A stretch of DNA of 43,999 bases from an uncultured Blautia sp. (GTDB lineage Bacteria; Bacillota; Clostridia; Lachnospirales; Lachnospiraceae). The notes beneath the pieces are model-generated. The model had not been told where the DNA came from. It searched no databases and saw only the letters and a list, made by a program, of their open reading frames with translations. The DNA lies in assembly GCA_900539145.1 (NCBI GenBank), contig UQAX01000021.1, forward strand, positions 1 to 43,999, read 5' to 3'. The number at the start of each line of letters is the position of its first letter. The stretch's first letter is position 1. A program made the translations under genes and the position numbers. This document shows, piece by piece, positions 25,666 through 33,717 of the stretch.

Positions 25666-26076
25666 TTAGTTTTCGCTTTCTTCTTCCAGCTCTGCTTCTG
25701 ATTTTAAATTGGCAATGAAATCATGGAATGCTTCTGCCGCAGCCATGTATTCATCTTCTCTTTCGATATTAGTAACAATCGGTGCGTCATTTTCTTCTGC
25801 GTAGCGGAATAAGTATGTTTCGCCGTCTGTATTTTTTCCATTTTCATTTAACGGCACAAGTGCAATATATTCTCCAAAGCCTTCCACCGGAAAAGTAGTC
25901 AGTACCGCGCATTCTAAAACTGTGTCGTCTTCCAGAGTTAATTTAATTGTAGGATTTGGAACTTTTGGGATGGTTCCCTGATTATTTCCCCCTGCGCTGG
26001 AGCAGTTTGCAGTACAGGAAGCGCAATCGCTTGGGTTACAGCTTTCAATATCTGTTGTATATGTTTTTTCGCTCAT
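25666..26076 (-). CDS. DUF1292-family protein with Cys-rich N-terminus
   Basis: This 136-residue acidic protein has the DUF1292 (YrzB-like) core from about residue 40 to 125 (TLEDDTVLECAVL, YIALVPLNE, ETYLFRY). It is preceded by a Cys cluster, CNPSDCASCTANC, at 13-25, which could bind metal or an iron-sulphur cluster. Function is unknown for the family; DUF1292 genes often accompany the yrrK-yrzL cell-cycle/alaS region, but here it stands alone. The minus-strand promoter at 26139-26111 and the ribosome binding site GAAAGAGG support the start. Confidence 0.85.
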   Translation of the reverse strand: MSEKTYTTDIESCNPSDCASCTANCSSAGGNNQGTIPKVPNPTIKLTLEDDTVLECAVLTTFPVEGFGEYIALVPLNENGKNTDGETYLFRYAEENDAPIVTNIEREDEYMAAAEAFHDFIANLKSEAELEEESEN

Positions 26077-26110
26077 TTTCTAACCTCTTTCTCATTTAAG
26101 TTTTAAAAAT

Positions 26111-26139
26111 ATTTTACCAGATACAGAAAGGGAATGCAA
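26111..26139 (-). promoter_or_regulatory. Promoter of the DUF1292 gene
   Basis: On the minus strand TTGCAT (26139-26134) and TAAAAT (26116-26111) are 17 bases apart. It is divergent from the clcA promoter, with 12 bases between the two -35 elements. Confidence 0.7.
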
Positions 26140-26151
26140 TACAGAAAGGAT

Positions 26152-26180
26152 TTGCATTTTCATTTGCAGACACGTATAAT
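26152..26180 (+). promoter_or_regulatory. Promoter of the clcA operon
   Basis: TTGCAT (26152-26157), a 17-base spacer and a consensus TATAAT (26175-26180) precede the ClC gene by 46 bases. Confidence 0.78.
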
Positions 26181-26226
26181 GGAAAATGAATAGTTTTTGC
26201 GCATTTGCATGAGAGGGGGAAACAGC

Positions 26227-27792
26227 TTGGAGAAAGACACAACACATTTAATGAAAAGAGCAGAGCGCTTTAAGACAATTCTTACGGCAGAGGGATTTCT
26301 CGTAGGCGCTGTTGCAGGGCTTGTGGTGCTTTTCTATCGTGTGATTTTGGAATATGCCGGAAAAGGTATGAATAAAGTATTAGAATATGCAAGACAAGAG
26401 CCTTTGGCAGCGGTTTTATGGTTTGTGGCATTGTTTATCATTGCCTGTATTGTAGGAAAACTGGTAAAACATGAGCCTATGATTTCAGGGAGCGGAATTC
26501 CGCAGGTCGAGGGAGAAATGATGGGAAAACTCAATCAGGTGTGGCAGCGTGTGCTGCCTGCAAAATTTCTGGGTGGTTTTCTTTCCCTGTTTGCAGGACT
26601 TTCCCTTGGAAGGGAGGGCCCGTCTATACAGATTGGCGCGATGACGGGAAAAGCAGTTTCCCAAACCTTGGACAGAGGAAAAACAGAAGAAAAATACTTA
26701 ATTACCTGTGGGGCAAGTGCAGGATTAGCGGCAGCTTTTCATGCGCCTTTGGCAGGGGTGATGTTTTCTCTGGAGGAAATACATAAAAACTTTTCTGTAT
26801 CGGTTTTAATTTCTGTTATGACCGCATCCATTACTGCGGATTATATTTCCAGCCAGTTTATGGGCTTTCAGCCGGTCTTTCAGTTTGATGTGGGAACGGA
26901 GATGCCCCCTCAATATTACTGGCACATTGTAATCTTAGGCGTAATTTTAGGTGTTATGGGCGCTTTTTATAATAAGATGACAATCTGGGTACAAAGCTTA
27001 TATTTGAAATCAAAAAAATTAAATGAGACGACAAGACTTTTTATTCCCTTTTTCCTTGCAGGTGTACTGGGGCTTGTTATGCCGCAGATATTGGGAAGCG
27101 GCCATCCTCTTATTGATATGGCGGCAGAGGGAAATCTGATGCTTACCTCTCTTTTGATTTTATTTGTGGCGAAATTTCTGTTTTCACTGATTTGCTTTGG
27201 TTCAGGAGCGCCGGGAGGAATTTTCTTTCCGCTTTTGGTATTGGGCGCACTTTTAGGAGGGGCTTACAGTACCTTTGCGGTGCAGTATATGGGACTGGAT
27301 GCCTCCTATATCAGTAATATGGTTCTTCTTGCCATGGCAGGATATTTTACGGCGATTGTAAGAGCGCCTATTACAGGAATTATTTTGATTTTTGAGATGA
27401 CAGGGCAGGTAAGTCAGATGCTTTCCATGTCTTTGGTGTCCATTGTGGCATATCTAGTGGCTTCGGCGCTGAAATCAGAACCTATTTATGAGAGCCTTTT
27501 AAGCGGATTATTAAAAAGACGCGGAGAAAAGCTTCCGGAAGGTACAGGAGAAAAAATTTTACAGGAATTTGTGATTTGTCATAACAGCTTGCTACAAGAC
27601 AAGATGATACAGCAGATTGAATGGCCGAAAAATTGCCTGCTGGTATCGATAAAACGCGGTGGAAATGAATTGATACCGAAAGGAAGAACTATACTGTTTC
27701 CGGGAGACGTTCTGGTGACTTTGACAGATGAAAAGGATGCCCCGGCAGTATATGATTATATGGAGGAAGTATGCGCAGAGAAAAAAGAATAG
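26227..27792 (+). CDS. clcA: ClC-family chloride/proton exchanger with RCK_C domain
   Basis: This 521-residue membrane protein has the ClC selectivity motifs GSGIP (about 87), GREGP (about 127) and GAPGGIFFP (about 328). The gating Glu in GREGP and a Glu pair in FSLEEIH fit a proton-coupled exchanger rather than a channel. After the membrane domain, residues about 440-520 form a TrkA-C/RCK_C domain, a likely ligand-binding regulator. The TTG at 26227 is chosen because GAGGGGGA (26213-26220) lies just upstream; in-frame ATG 26209 and TTG 26197 overlap or precede that site. It leads an operon with the next three genes and overlaps the second by 22 bases. Confidence 0.9.
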   Translation: MEKDTTHLMKRAERFKTILTAEGFLVGAVAGLVVLFYRVILEYAGKGMNKVLEYARQEPLAAVLWFVALFIIACIVGKLVKHEPMISGSGIPQVEGEMMGKLNQVWQRVLPAKFLGGFLSLFAGLSLGREGPSIQIGAMTGKAVSQTLDRGKTEEKYLITCGASAGLAAAFHAPLAGVMFSLEEIHKNFSVSVLISVMTASITADYISSQFMGFQPVFQFDVGTEMPPQYYWHIVILGVILGVMGAFYNKMTIWVQSLYLKSKKLNETTRLFIPFFLAGVLGLVMPQILGSGHPLIDMAAEGNLMLTSLLILFVAKFLFSLICFGSGAPGGIFFPLLVLGALLGGAYSTFAVQYMGLDASYISNMVLLAMAGYFTAIVRAPITGIILIFEMTGQVSQMLSMSLVSIVAYLVASALKSEPIYESLLSGLLKRRGEKLPEGTGEKILQEFVICHNSLLQDKMIQQIEWPKNCLLVSIKRGGNELIPKGRTILFPGDVLVTLTDEKDAPAVYDYMEEVCAEKKE

Positions 27793-29660
27793 AAACAGCA
27801 CCGGGAAATATGTGGACAAAAGGTGTGGAAAAACAAAAAGACGGATTTATATTTACATTAGAGGCAGAAAAGGATGCAGAAGCTTCTCTGCTGCTGTATA
27901 CGAAAGAGGGAGTTTCAGAAATTCCGTTTTTACGGGAGGGAAGAAAGGGAAGCCTTCTTTCTATGGTTGTAAAAGGGATTTGTGAGCAGCCACTGAAATA
28001 TAATTACAAAATAAACGGCGAAGTGATACAGGATGATTATGCAAAGATTTTGTACCACACAGCTTCTTTTGGAGAAAGGGACGAAAATATCTGCTGCGGA
28101 TATCTGGAAGGTGAATTTTCTTGGAGCGATGAAGAATTTACTCCCATAGAACTTTGCAATTCTGTTTTATATAAATTACAGGTGCGCAGTTTTACAAAGA
28201 GCAAGACTTCTAAGGTCAGACATAAAGGGACTTTTCAGGGGGTTCAGGAAAAAATAGAATATTTAAAGGATTTGGGAATTACCGGTGTTTTACTGATGCC
28301 TGCTTATGAGTACAGGGAGCTTCAAAAGCCGTGCGTAAGAGGAAAGGCAGGAGAGCATCCGGCAGAAGAGGCCGCAGCAGATAAACGGATAAATTGCTGG
28401 GGTTATACGGAAGACGCCTGTTATTTTGCGCCAAAGGCAGCCTTTTGTGCAACACAAAATCCGGCAAAGGAATTTGCGGACATGGTAAATGCTTTCCATG
28501 AGGCAGGCTTGGAATGTATGATGGAATTTTACTTCGGAAAACACACAGCGCTTACAAAAATGCTGGATGTTCTCAGATATTGGAAGCTTACCTATCACAT
28601 TGATGGATTTCATATTATGGGAGAAGGGATTTCACAGGAGCTTTTTATGAAAGACCCTCTGCTTTCAGATTGTAAGTTATTTTTCCATGATGTAGACGGT
28701 GACCGTGTTTTGCATGGAGAAGCGCCGAAATTCAAAAATGCGGCAGAATATAATGAAGGCTTTTTATACTCCATGCGTCACGTATTAAAAGGAGACGAAA
28801 ATATGACGGAGGAATTTATGTTCCGTCAGAAAAGAAATCCCCTGTGCAATGGTGTTATCAATTATATGGCAGATCAGGACGGCTTTACTGTCATGGATAT
28901 GGTTTCTTATGAAGAACGTCATAATGAGGCAAACGGAGAAGGAAACCAAGATGGAATTTCCTATAATTGCAGTTGGAACTGTGGTGCGGAAGGTCCGACC
29001 AGAAAAGCAGCCATTAAAGAGCTTCGTTTAAAACAGATGAAAAACGCCTTTTCACTTTTATTGTTCAGTCAGGGAACACCTTTGATTTTCCAAGGAGATG
29101 AGTGGGGAAACACACAAAAAGGAAACAACAATGTGTGGTGTCAGGACAATGAACTGTCATGGATTGACTGGAACGGAAGAAAAAATCAGGAAAAGCTTTG
29201 GGAATTTGTAAAAAGAGCCATTCAAATCAGGAGGGAAAATCCTATTCTGCATTGGGAAAAGGAATTGAAGGGCAGTGACTATCAGGCGCTTGGTTATCCG
29301 GATATGTCTTATCACGGAAGACAGGCGTGGTATGTGGAAAAGGATAAGGATACCCGTTCTTTGGGAATTATGTATTGTAATGAATATGCCGGAAAAGCTT
29401 CTGAATTTTTATTTTTGGCATTTAACTTCCATTGGATTGCTCATGAAATTGCACTTCCGGGAGCAGAAAACGAAATAAAATGGCAGGTGCTTCTCAGTAC
29501 CGAAACAGATAAAGAAGAAAAAATTCAGGAGGGAACGGCGGTTACAGGAAAAACCATAGAAGTACCTCCGAGGACAGTTATGATTTTAGCAGGAAAGCAG
29601 GAACAGGACGTATGCGGATTTGGAAGCATTTTAAAACGATTACAAGGCACAAGCTTTTAG
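27771..29660 (+). CDS. Isoamylase-like GH13 protein lacking catalytic residues
   Basis: This 629-residue protein has an N-terminal CBM48-like domain (about 20-115), then a (beta/alpha)8 domain clearly related to glycogen-debranching isoamylases: VSYEERHNEANGEG, SQGTPLIFQGDEWGNTQ and WCQDNELSWIDW match that group. The active site is not intact. Region II reads GFHIM (279-283) where GFRxD is expected, so the nucleophile Asp is Met283. Region III reads KLFFHDV, so the acid Glu is His306. Region IV has QDG in place of HDG (Gln369). Region I (MEFYFGKH) is degenerate and the following loop is shortened. Binding without hydrolysis, or a structural role, is inferred. It overlaps clcA and the next gene. 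Confidence 0.82.
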   Translation: MRREKRIETAPGNMWTKGVEKQKDGFIFTLEAEKDAEASLLLYTKEGVSEIPFLREGRKGSLLSMVVKGICEQPLKYNYKINGEVIQDDYAKILYHTASFGERDENICCGYLEGEFSWSDEEFTPIELCNSVLYKLQVRSFTKSKTSKVRHKGTFQGVQEKIEYLKDLGITGVLLMPAYEYRELQKPCVRGKAGEHPAEEAAADKRINCWGYTEDACYFAPKAAFCATQNPAKEFADMVNAFHEAGLECMMEFYFGKHTALTKMLDVLRYWKLTYHIDGFHIMGEGISQELFMKDPLLSDCKLFFHDVDGDRVLHGEAPKFKNAAEYNEGFLYSMRHVLKGDENMTEEFMFRQKRNPLCNGVINYMADQDGFTVMDMVSYEERHNEANGEGNQDGISYNCSWNCGAEGPTRKAAIKELRLKQMKNAFSLLLFSQGTPLIFQGDEWGNTQKGNNNVWCQDNELSWIDWNGRKNQEKLWEFVKRAIQIRRENPILHWEKELKGSDYQALGYPDMSYHGRQAWYVEKDKDTRSLGIMYCNEYAGKASEFLFLAFNFHWIAHEIALPGAENEIKWQVLLSTETDKEEKIQEGTAVTGKTIEVPPRTVMILAGKQEQDVCGFGSILKRLQGTSF

Positions 29661-30148
29661 TGATGAAGTATTGCTTTAAAATAGGTCTTTATAAGCAGGG
29701 CTTACTTCATGATTTGTCAAAGTATTCCTGGACAGAATTTTCTGTGGGATGCAAATATTATCAGGGAACAAGAAGCCCCAATAACGCAGAGCGGGAAGCC
29801 ACAGGCTTATCCACCTCGTGGATACATCACTACGGAAGGAACAAGCATCATTTTGAGCATTGGGTGGATTACGGAATTGACTGCGATACAGTTATTCAGG
29901 GAGTTCCCATGCCCAGAAAGTATATTGCGGAAATGGTCATGGACAGAATTAGCGCATCGAGAAATTATCATCCGGACACTTATACAGACGCAGCGCCTTT
30001 GGAGTATTTCCTGAAAAGCAAAGAAAAGCTGTGGTTTGTCCATGAAAAGACCAATGAGGACTTGGAATTTTTGCTCAGAATGTTGGCAGACAGAGGGGAG
30101 AAAGAAACACTGAAGTATATTAAGCACGTATATCTGAAAGGAATGTAA
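29612..30148 (+). CDS. DUF5662-family protein
   Basis: This 178-residue soluble protein has many conserved His and Asp residues: HDLSKYSWTEF near 33-43 and WIHHYGRNKHHFEHW near 70-84. This suggests a metal-binding helical fold like HD-type hydrolases. It matches what I recall as DUF5662, a family of unknown function in Clostridia. Its ATG lies within the end of the GH13 gene (49-base overlap), so translation is coupled. No catalytic role can be assigned. Confidence 0.75.
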   Translation: MRIWKHFKTITRHKLLVMKYCFKIGLYKQGLLHDLSKYSWTEFSVGCKYYQGTRSPNNAEREATGLSTSWIHHYGRNKHHFEHWVDYGIDCDTVIQGVPMPRKYIAEMVMDRISASRNYHPDTYTDAAPLEYFLKSKEKLWFVHEKTNEDLEFLLRMLADRGEKETLKYIKHVYLKGM

Positions 30149-30155
30149 AGGATTT

Positions 30156-31115
30156 ATGAATATACAGGGAGACCAGATCTTAGAATTGATTAAGGGGTTA
30201 TGGAGCTTTGTACCAAAAGAATATATGATACTGATTTATCTTGTGGGAACGGTATTTGCTTTTTTAAACTGTTTCATGGGATATCGCTTGAGAAAAGTAT
30301 GGGGATGTATTTTAGGTATCTTTATGGGAGGCGGAGTCGGCTTCGGAGCAGGTCTGTATTTTTTGCAGGATAAGATGATGGCAGGACTTGCAGCGGCAGC
30401 AGGGGCTTTGATTTTCGGACTTCTGGCATGGCTTTTGTATAAGTTTGGTGTATTTGTGATGTGTACTGCACTGGTATACAGCATTGTTGTTTCCTTTTTT
30501 CAGGATGCAGGGCTTACACAGCATTTTATTGCTCTGATTATCGGACTCTTTGCAGGAACCTTTGCGCTGGGTTACGAGAAGCAAATGGTGATTGGCATCA
30601 CAGCTCTTTGCGGAGGTCTGGGAGGTATTCACCTGATGATGGAAATGCTGGAAAAGGATGCGGGAGCAGGAGAACTTCTTTTAGGTCTTATTATGGCAGC
30701 TATCGGTGTGGCAGTACAGGCAGCGCCTTTTATGAAGGGCAAGGACTGGGAAGCAAAGCTGTTTCGTTTGCCAAATGGAAGAAAGAAGAAAAAAGTGGTA
30801 AAAAAGACAAAGGTCAAGGAAGTAAGCCACAGTACAAGGAATAAAAACAGCAGCGATAATAATAAGAAATCAGCGGTAAAGAAGAAAAAATATCAGCAGG
30901 ATGTTTATGACGAAGAGGATTATGACGATGAAGAATGGAATGTGACAGAGCATGAGGATTTTGATAAAACGCAGGAATACGAAATCGGAAAAAAACAATA
31001 CGATAAGCAGAGCCAGATGCCTTATATGGGACCCGGAATTGGTATTGATTTAGATGATTTAAACAGAGAATTGTCACAGGAGATTAAGAAGATTTATAAA
31101 GATGACGGTCAATAG
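30156..31115 (+). CDS. Multi-pass membrane protein, DUF4203-like, with charged tail
   Basis: This 319-residue protein has about seven hydrophobic helices between residues 20 and 200, with Gly-rich stretches resembling DUF4203/TM7S3-type domains. A strongly basic linker follows (about 208-245, KKKKVVKKTK) and then an acidic tail (about 248-275, many Asp and Glu). The tail would lie in the cytoplasm and may contact protein or nucleic acid. Function is unknown. It is the last gene of the clcA operon, seven bases after DUF5662, and ends at a terminator overlapping its 3' end. Confidence 0.72.
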   Translation: MNIQGDQILELIKGLWSFVPKEYMILIYLVGTVFAFLNCFMGYRLRKVWGCILGIFMGGGVGFGAGLYFLQDKMMAGLAAAAGALIFGLLAWLLYKFGVFVMCTALVYSIVVSFFQDAGLTQHFIALIIGLFAGTFALGYEKQMVIGITALCGGLGGIHLMMEMLEKDAGAGELLLGLIMAAIGVAVQAAPFMKGKDWEAKLFRLPNGRKKKKVVKKTKVKEVSHSTRNKNSSDNNKKSAVKKKKYQQDVYDEEDYDDEEWNVTEHEDFDKTQEYEIGKKQYDKQSQMPYMGPGIGIDLDDLNRELSQEIKKIYKDDGQ

Positions 31116-31131
31116 GGCTGTCATCTTTTTT
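31098..31131 (+). terminator. Terminator of the clcA operon
   Basis: AAAGATGAC (31098-31106) pairs with GTCATCTTT (31120-31128), followed by further T residues. Confidence 0.82.
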
Positions 31132-31139
31132 CGTTTTTA

Positions 31140-31168
31140 TTGACAAACGTATGAAAGCTATGTATACT
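31140..31168 (+). promoter_or_regulatory. fabH promoter
   Basis: TTGACA (31140-31145), a 17-base spacer and TATACT (31163-31168) form a near-consensus promoter just after the preceding terminator. Confidence 0.82.
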
Positions 31169-31176
31169 TTAAGAAA

Positions 31177-31197
31177 ATAGTTTGACATACAAAATAT
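31177..31197 (+). promoter_or_regulatory. FabT-like operator upstream of fabH
   Basis: ATAGTTTG-ACATA-CAAAATAT is a palindrome (7 of 8 arm positions) with the same TTTG-N5-CAAA core and the same position just downstream of the -10 as the fabV site at 24316. Confidence 0.65.
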
Positions 31198-31228
31198 TTG
31201 AAATATTAAACATAAATAAGGAGAAATT

Positions 31229-32167
31229 ATGACAGCGAAGATTATCGGGACAGGAAGCGCTGTTCCTGCGTATTGTATGAAAAATAATGATTTTACAAAA
31301 TTTATTGATACCAGTGATGAATGGATTGTCACCAGAACGGGAATAAAGGAAAGAAGAATTGCCAAAGAAGAAACAACGGCAGGTCTGGCTTGTGAAGCAG
31401 CAAGGAAAGCGTTACAGTCTGCAAAGATAAAGGCAGAAGAAATTGATTTAATTCTTGTGGCAACCTGTTCTCCGGATATATTTTTTCCAAGTACGGCGTG
31501 TCAGGTACAGGCTGCTTTAGGCGCAGAAAATGCAGCGGCTTTTGATATGAGTGCGGCTTGCGCAGGTTTTTTGTTTGGATTAAATACAGCTTATGCTTAT
31601 ATTAACAGCGGGGGTTATAAAAAAGTATTGGTAATCGGGGCAGACATCATGACACGCTTTGTAGACTGGAAGGACAGGGGAACCTGTGTCTTATTTGGAG
31701 ACGGAGCAGGCGCAGTGGTTTTGGAAGCATCGGAAAGGGGACTTTTTTCTTCTGTGCAGCATGCAGACGGCAGCAGAGGCAAGGTTTTAAGCTGTTCTGT
31801 GGGGTATGAGAAAAGAAGCTCTTATCTTCAGATGGATGGGCAGGAGGTATTCAAGTTTGCTTTGAAAACCGTTCCGGACTGTATTGAAGAGGTTCTGGAA
31901 AAAGGAAATATAGAAAAGGAAAAGGTAAAATATTATGTGCTTCATCAGGCAAACAGCAGAATTCTCTTCGGCGTTGCTAAAAAGCTGAGGGAAAAAGAAG
32001 AAAAATTTCCTATGAACATACAGAAATACGGAAACACTTCCGCTGCCAGTATTCCTATTTTACTGGACGAAATGAACAGGGAGGGAAAGCTGGAGAAAGG
32101 AGATATTCTTGTTCTTGCCGGATTTGGAGCAGGACTTACATGGGGAAGCACACTGCTTCAGTGGTAA
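31229..32167 (+). CDS. fabH: Beta-ketoacyl-ACP synthase III
   Basis: This 312-residue thiolase-fold enzyme has the KAS III triad: Cys111 in SAACAGF, His239 in VLHQANSRI and the Asn in NTSAAS near 269. It condenses acetyl-CoA or another acyl-CoA with malonyl-ACP to start fatty acid synthesis. The ATG follows ATAAGGAGAAATT. It is isolated from the rest of the type II fatty acid genes. The FabT-like palindrome in its leader points to control by the same regulator as fabV. Confidence 0.95.
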   Translation: MTAKIIGTGSAVPAYCMKNNDFTKFIDTSDEWIVTRTGIKERRIAKEETTAGLACEAARKALQSAKIKAEEIDLILVATCSPDIFFPSTACQVQAALGAENAAAFDMSAACAGFLFGLNTAYAYINSGGYKKVLVIGADIMTRFVDWKDRGTCVLFGDGAGAVVLEASERGLFSSVQHADGSRGKVLSCSVGYEKRSSYLQMDGQEVFKFALKTVPDCIEEVLEKGNIEKEKVKYYVLHQANSRILFGVAKKLREKEEKFPMNIQKYGNTSAASIPILLDEMNREGKLEKGDILVLAGFGAGLTWGSTLLQW

Positions 32168-32195
32168 CGGAATAAAACAGAGAAAGTCGGGAAAT

Positions 32196-32230
32196 CCTTA
32201 GATACAGGATAAATTTTAAAATATCTAGGG
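32196..32230 (+). promoter_or_regulatory. Hairpin that could mask the uxaC ribosome binding site
   Basis: CCTTAGATA (32196-32204) pairs with TATCTAGGG (32222-32230), one G-U pair. The right arm overlaps the ribosome binding site AGGGAG (32227-32232). The stem is short and A/T-rich; regulation is only a possibility. Confidence 0.3.
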
Positions 32231-32238
32231 AGAGACTT

Positions 32239-33645
32239 ATGAAAGCGTTTATGGATGAGGATTTTTTACTGTCTACCGACACGGCAAAGGAGCTGTATCA
32301 TAGCTTTGCAGAAAAAATGCCGATTATAGATTATCATTGTCATATTCAGCCAAGGGAAATTGCCAAAGACAGAAGATTTGAAAATATTACGCAGCTATGG
32401 CTGGGAGGCGACCATTATAAATGGCGTCAGATGCGTGCAAACGGAGTGGAGGAATATTATATTACAGGAGATGCTCCGGACAGGGAGAAGTTTCAAAAAT
32501 GGGCGGAAACGCTGGAAATGGCAATGGGAAATCCCCTGTATCATTGGAGCCATTTGGAGCTTCGGAGATATTTTGGCTATGGTGGTATCTTAAATGGAGA
32601 TACGGCGCAGGAGGTTTGGGAGTTTTGTAATTACAAATTAAAAGAAGCAGATATGAGCGCCAGAAGCCTGATAAAACAGTCAAATGTGAAGCTGCTTTGC
32701 ACCACCGATGACCCTGCGGATGATTTAAAGTGGCACAAAAGAATAAAAGAAGAGGAAAGCTTTGACGTACAGGTACTGCCTACATGGAGACCGGACAAAA
32801 TTTTAAATATAGAAAAACCGGATTATCTAAAGTATTTGAAAGAGCTTTCAAGGGCGGCAGATATAGAAATTCAAAGCTTTCAGGATTTGAAAAAAGCAAT
32901 GGAAAAAAGGCTTCAATACTTTAAGCGTATGGGTTGCCGGATTTCTGACCACGGTTTGGATTTTATGGTTTATGCCCCTGCCAAAGAGGAGAAAATTGAG
33001 AGAATTTTTTCTGCCCGCGTGCATAAGAAGGACATTTCCGCAAAAGACGCTGCAAGCTTTAAAACAGCATGTATGCTTTTTCTGGCAGAAAAATATGAAG
33101 AATTGAACTGGGTAATGCAAATTCACTATGGATGCAAGAGAAATAATAACGGAAAGATGTATGAAAAAATCGGAGCAGATACGGGCTTTGACTGTATGGG
33201 AGACATTGCCTCGGGAACAGAACTGGCAGATTTCTTAAATGCAGTAAATGAGAGAAAAAATCTGCCGAAAACAATTTTATATAGTTTAAATCCAAAGGAT
33301 GATGAGCTTATTGGAACGATAATCGGATGTTTTCAAAACAGCGATGCAGTGGGGAAAATACAGCATGGTTCTGCGTGGTGGTTTAATGACAATAAAACCG
33401 GTATGAGAAAGCAGATGATTTCTCTGGCAAATCTGGGACTTTTGGGGAATTTCATCGGTATGCTTACAGACTCCAGAAGCTTTCTTTCATATCCCCGTCA
33501 TGAATATTTTCGCAGAATTCTCTGTGATTTGATTGGAGGCTGGGTGGAAAACGGAGAATATCCAAATGATAGGAAGGCTTTAGAGAAAATTGTAAAGGGC
33601 ATTTCCTATAAGAATGCGGTACGATATTTTGAATTTCAGGTATAA
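32239..33645 (+). CDS. uxaC: Glucuronate isomerase
   Basis: This 468-residue protein has the UxaC pattern from the start (IIDYHCHIQPREIA, with metal-binding His residues), then DDPADDLKWH, CKRNNNGKMYEKIG and SAWWFNDNKTGMRKQM, and ends with the typical RRILCDLIGGWVENGEYP. It interconverts D-glucuronate and D-fructuronate, or galacturonate and tagaturonate, in uronate catabolism. No other uronate genes are beside it. The ribosome binding site AGGGAGAG lies in a possible hairpin arm. Confidence 0.95.
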   Translation: MKAFMDEDFLLSTDTAKELYHSFAEKMPIIDYHCHIQPREIAKDRRFENITQLWLGGDHYKWRQMRANGVEEYYITGDAPDREKFQKWAETLEMAMGNPLYHWSHLELRRYFGYGGILNGDTAQEVWEFCNYKLKEADMSARSLIKQSNVKLLCTTDDPADDLKWHKRIKEEESFDVQVLPTWRPDKILNIEKPDYLKYLKELSRAADIEIQSFQDLKKAMEKRLQYFKRMGCRISDHGLDFMVYAPAKEEKIERIFSARVHKKDISAKDAASFKTACMLFLAEKYEELNWVMQIHYGCKRNNNGKMYEKIGADTGFDCMGDIASGTELADFLNAVNERKNLPKTILYSLNPKDDELIGTIIGCFQNSDAVGKIQHGSAWWFNDNKTGMRKQMISLANLGLLGNFIGMLTDSRSFLSYPRHEYFRRILCDLIGGWVENGEYPNDRKALEKIVKGISYKNAVRYFEFQV

Positions 33646-33717
33646 ATGAAATTGTTGTAGTATTTTGACACAATTCATGCTAATATAGTACGGATAAAAA
33701 GAAAAAGGAGAAAAAGT

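Noticed and set aside
26077..26226. Fluoride riboswitch before the ClC gene
   Set aside because: No crcB-motif-like pattern was seen, and the GREGP motif indicates a chloride rather than a fluoride transporter; the gap holds two divergent promoters.
26542..26786. 81-codon plus-strand frame inside clcA
   Set aside because: It is an out-of-frame shadow of the ClC gene with no ribosome binding site.
33646..33717. PyrR-type attenuator before the uracil permease
   Set aside because: The gap is 72 bases, without an anti-terminator/terminator pair or the PyrR-binding loop.
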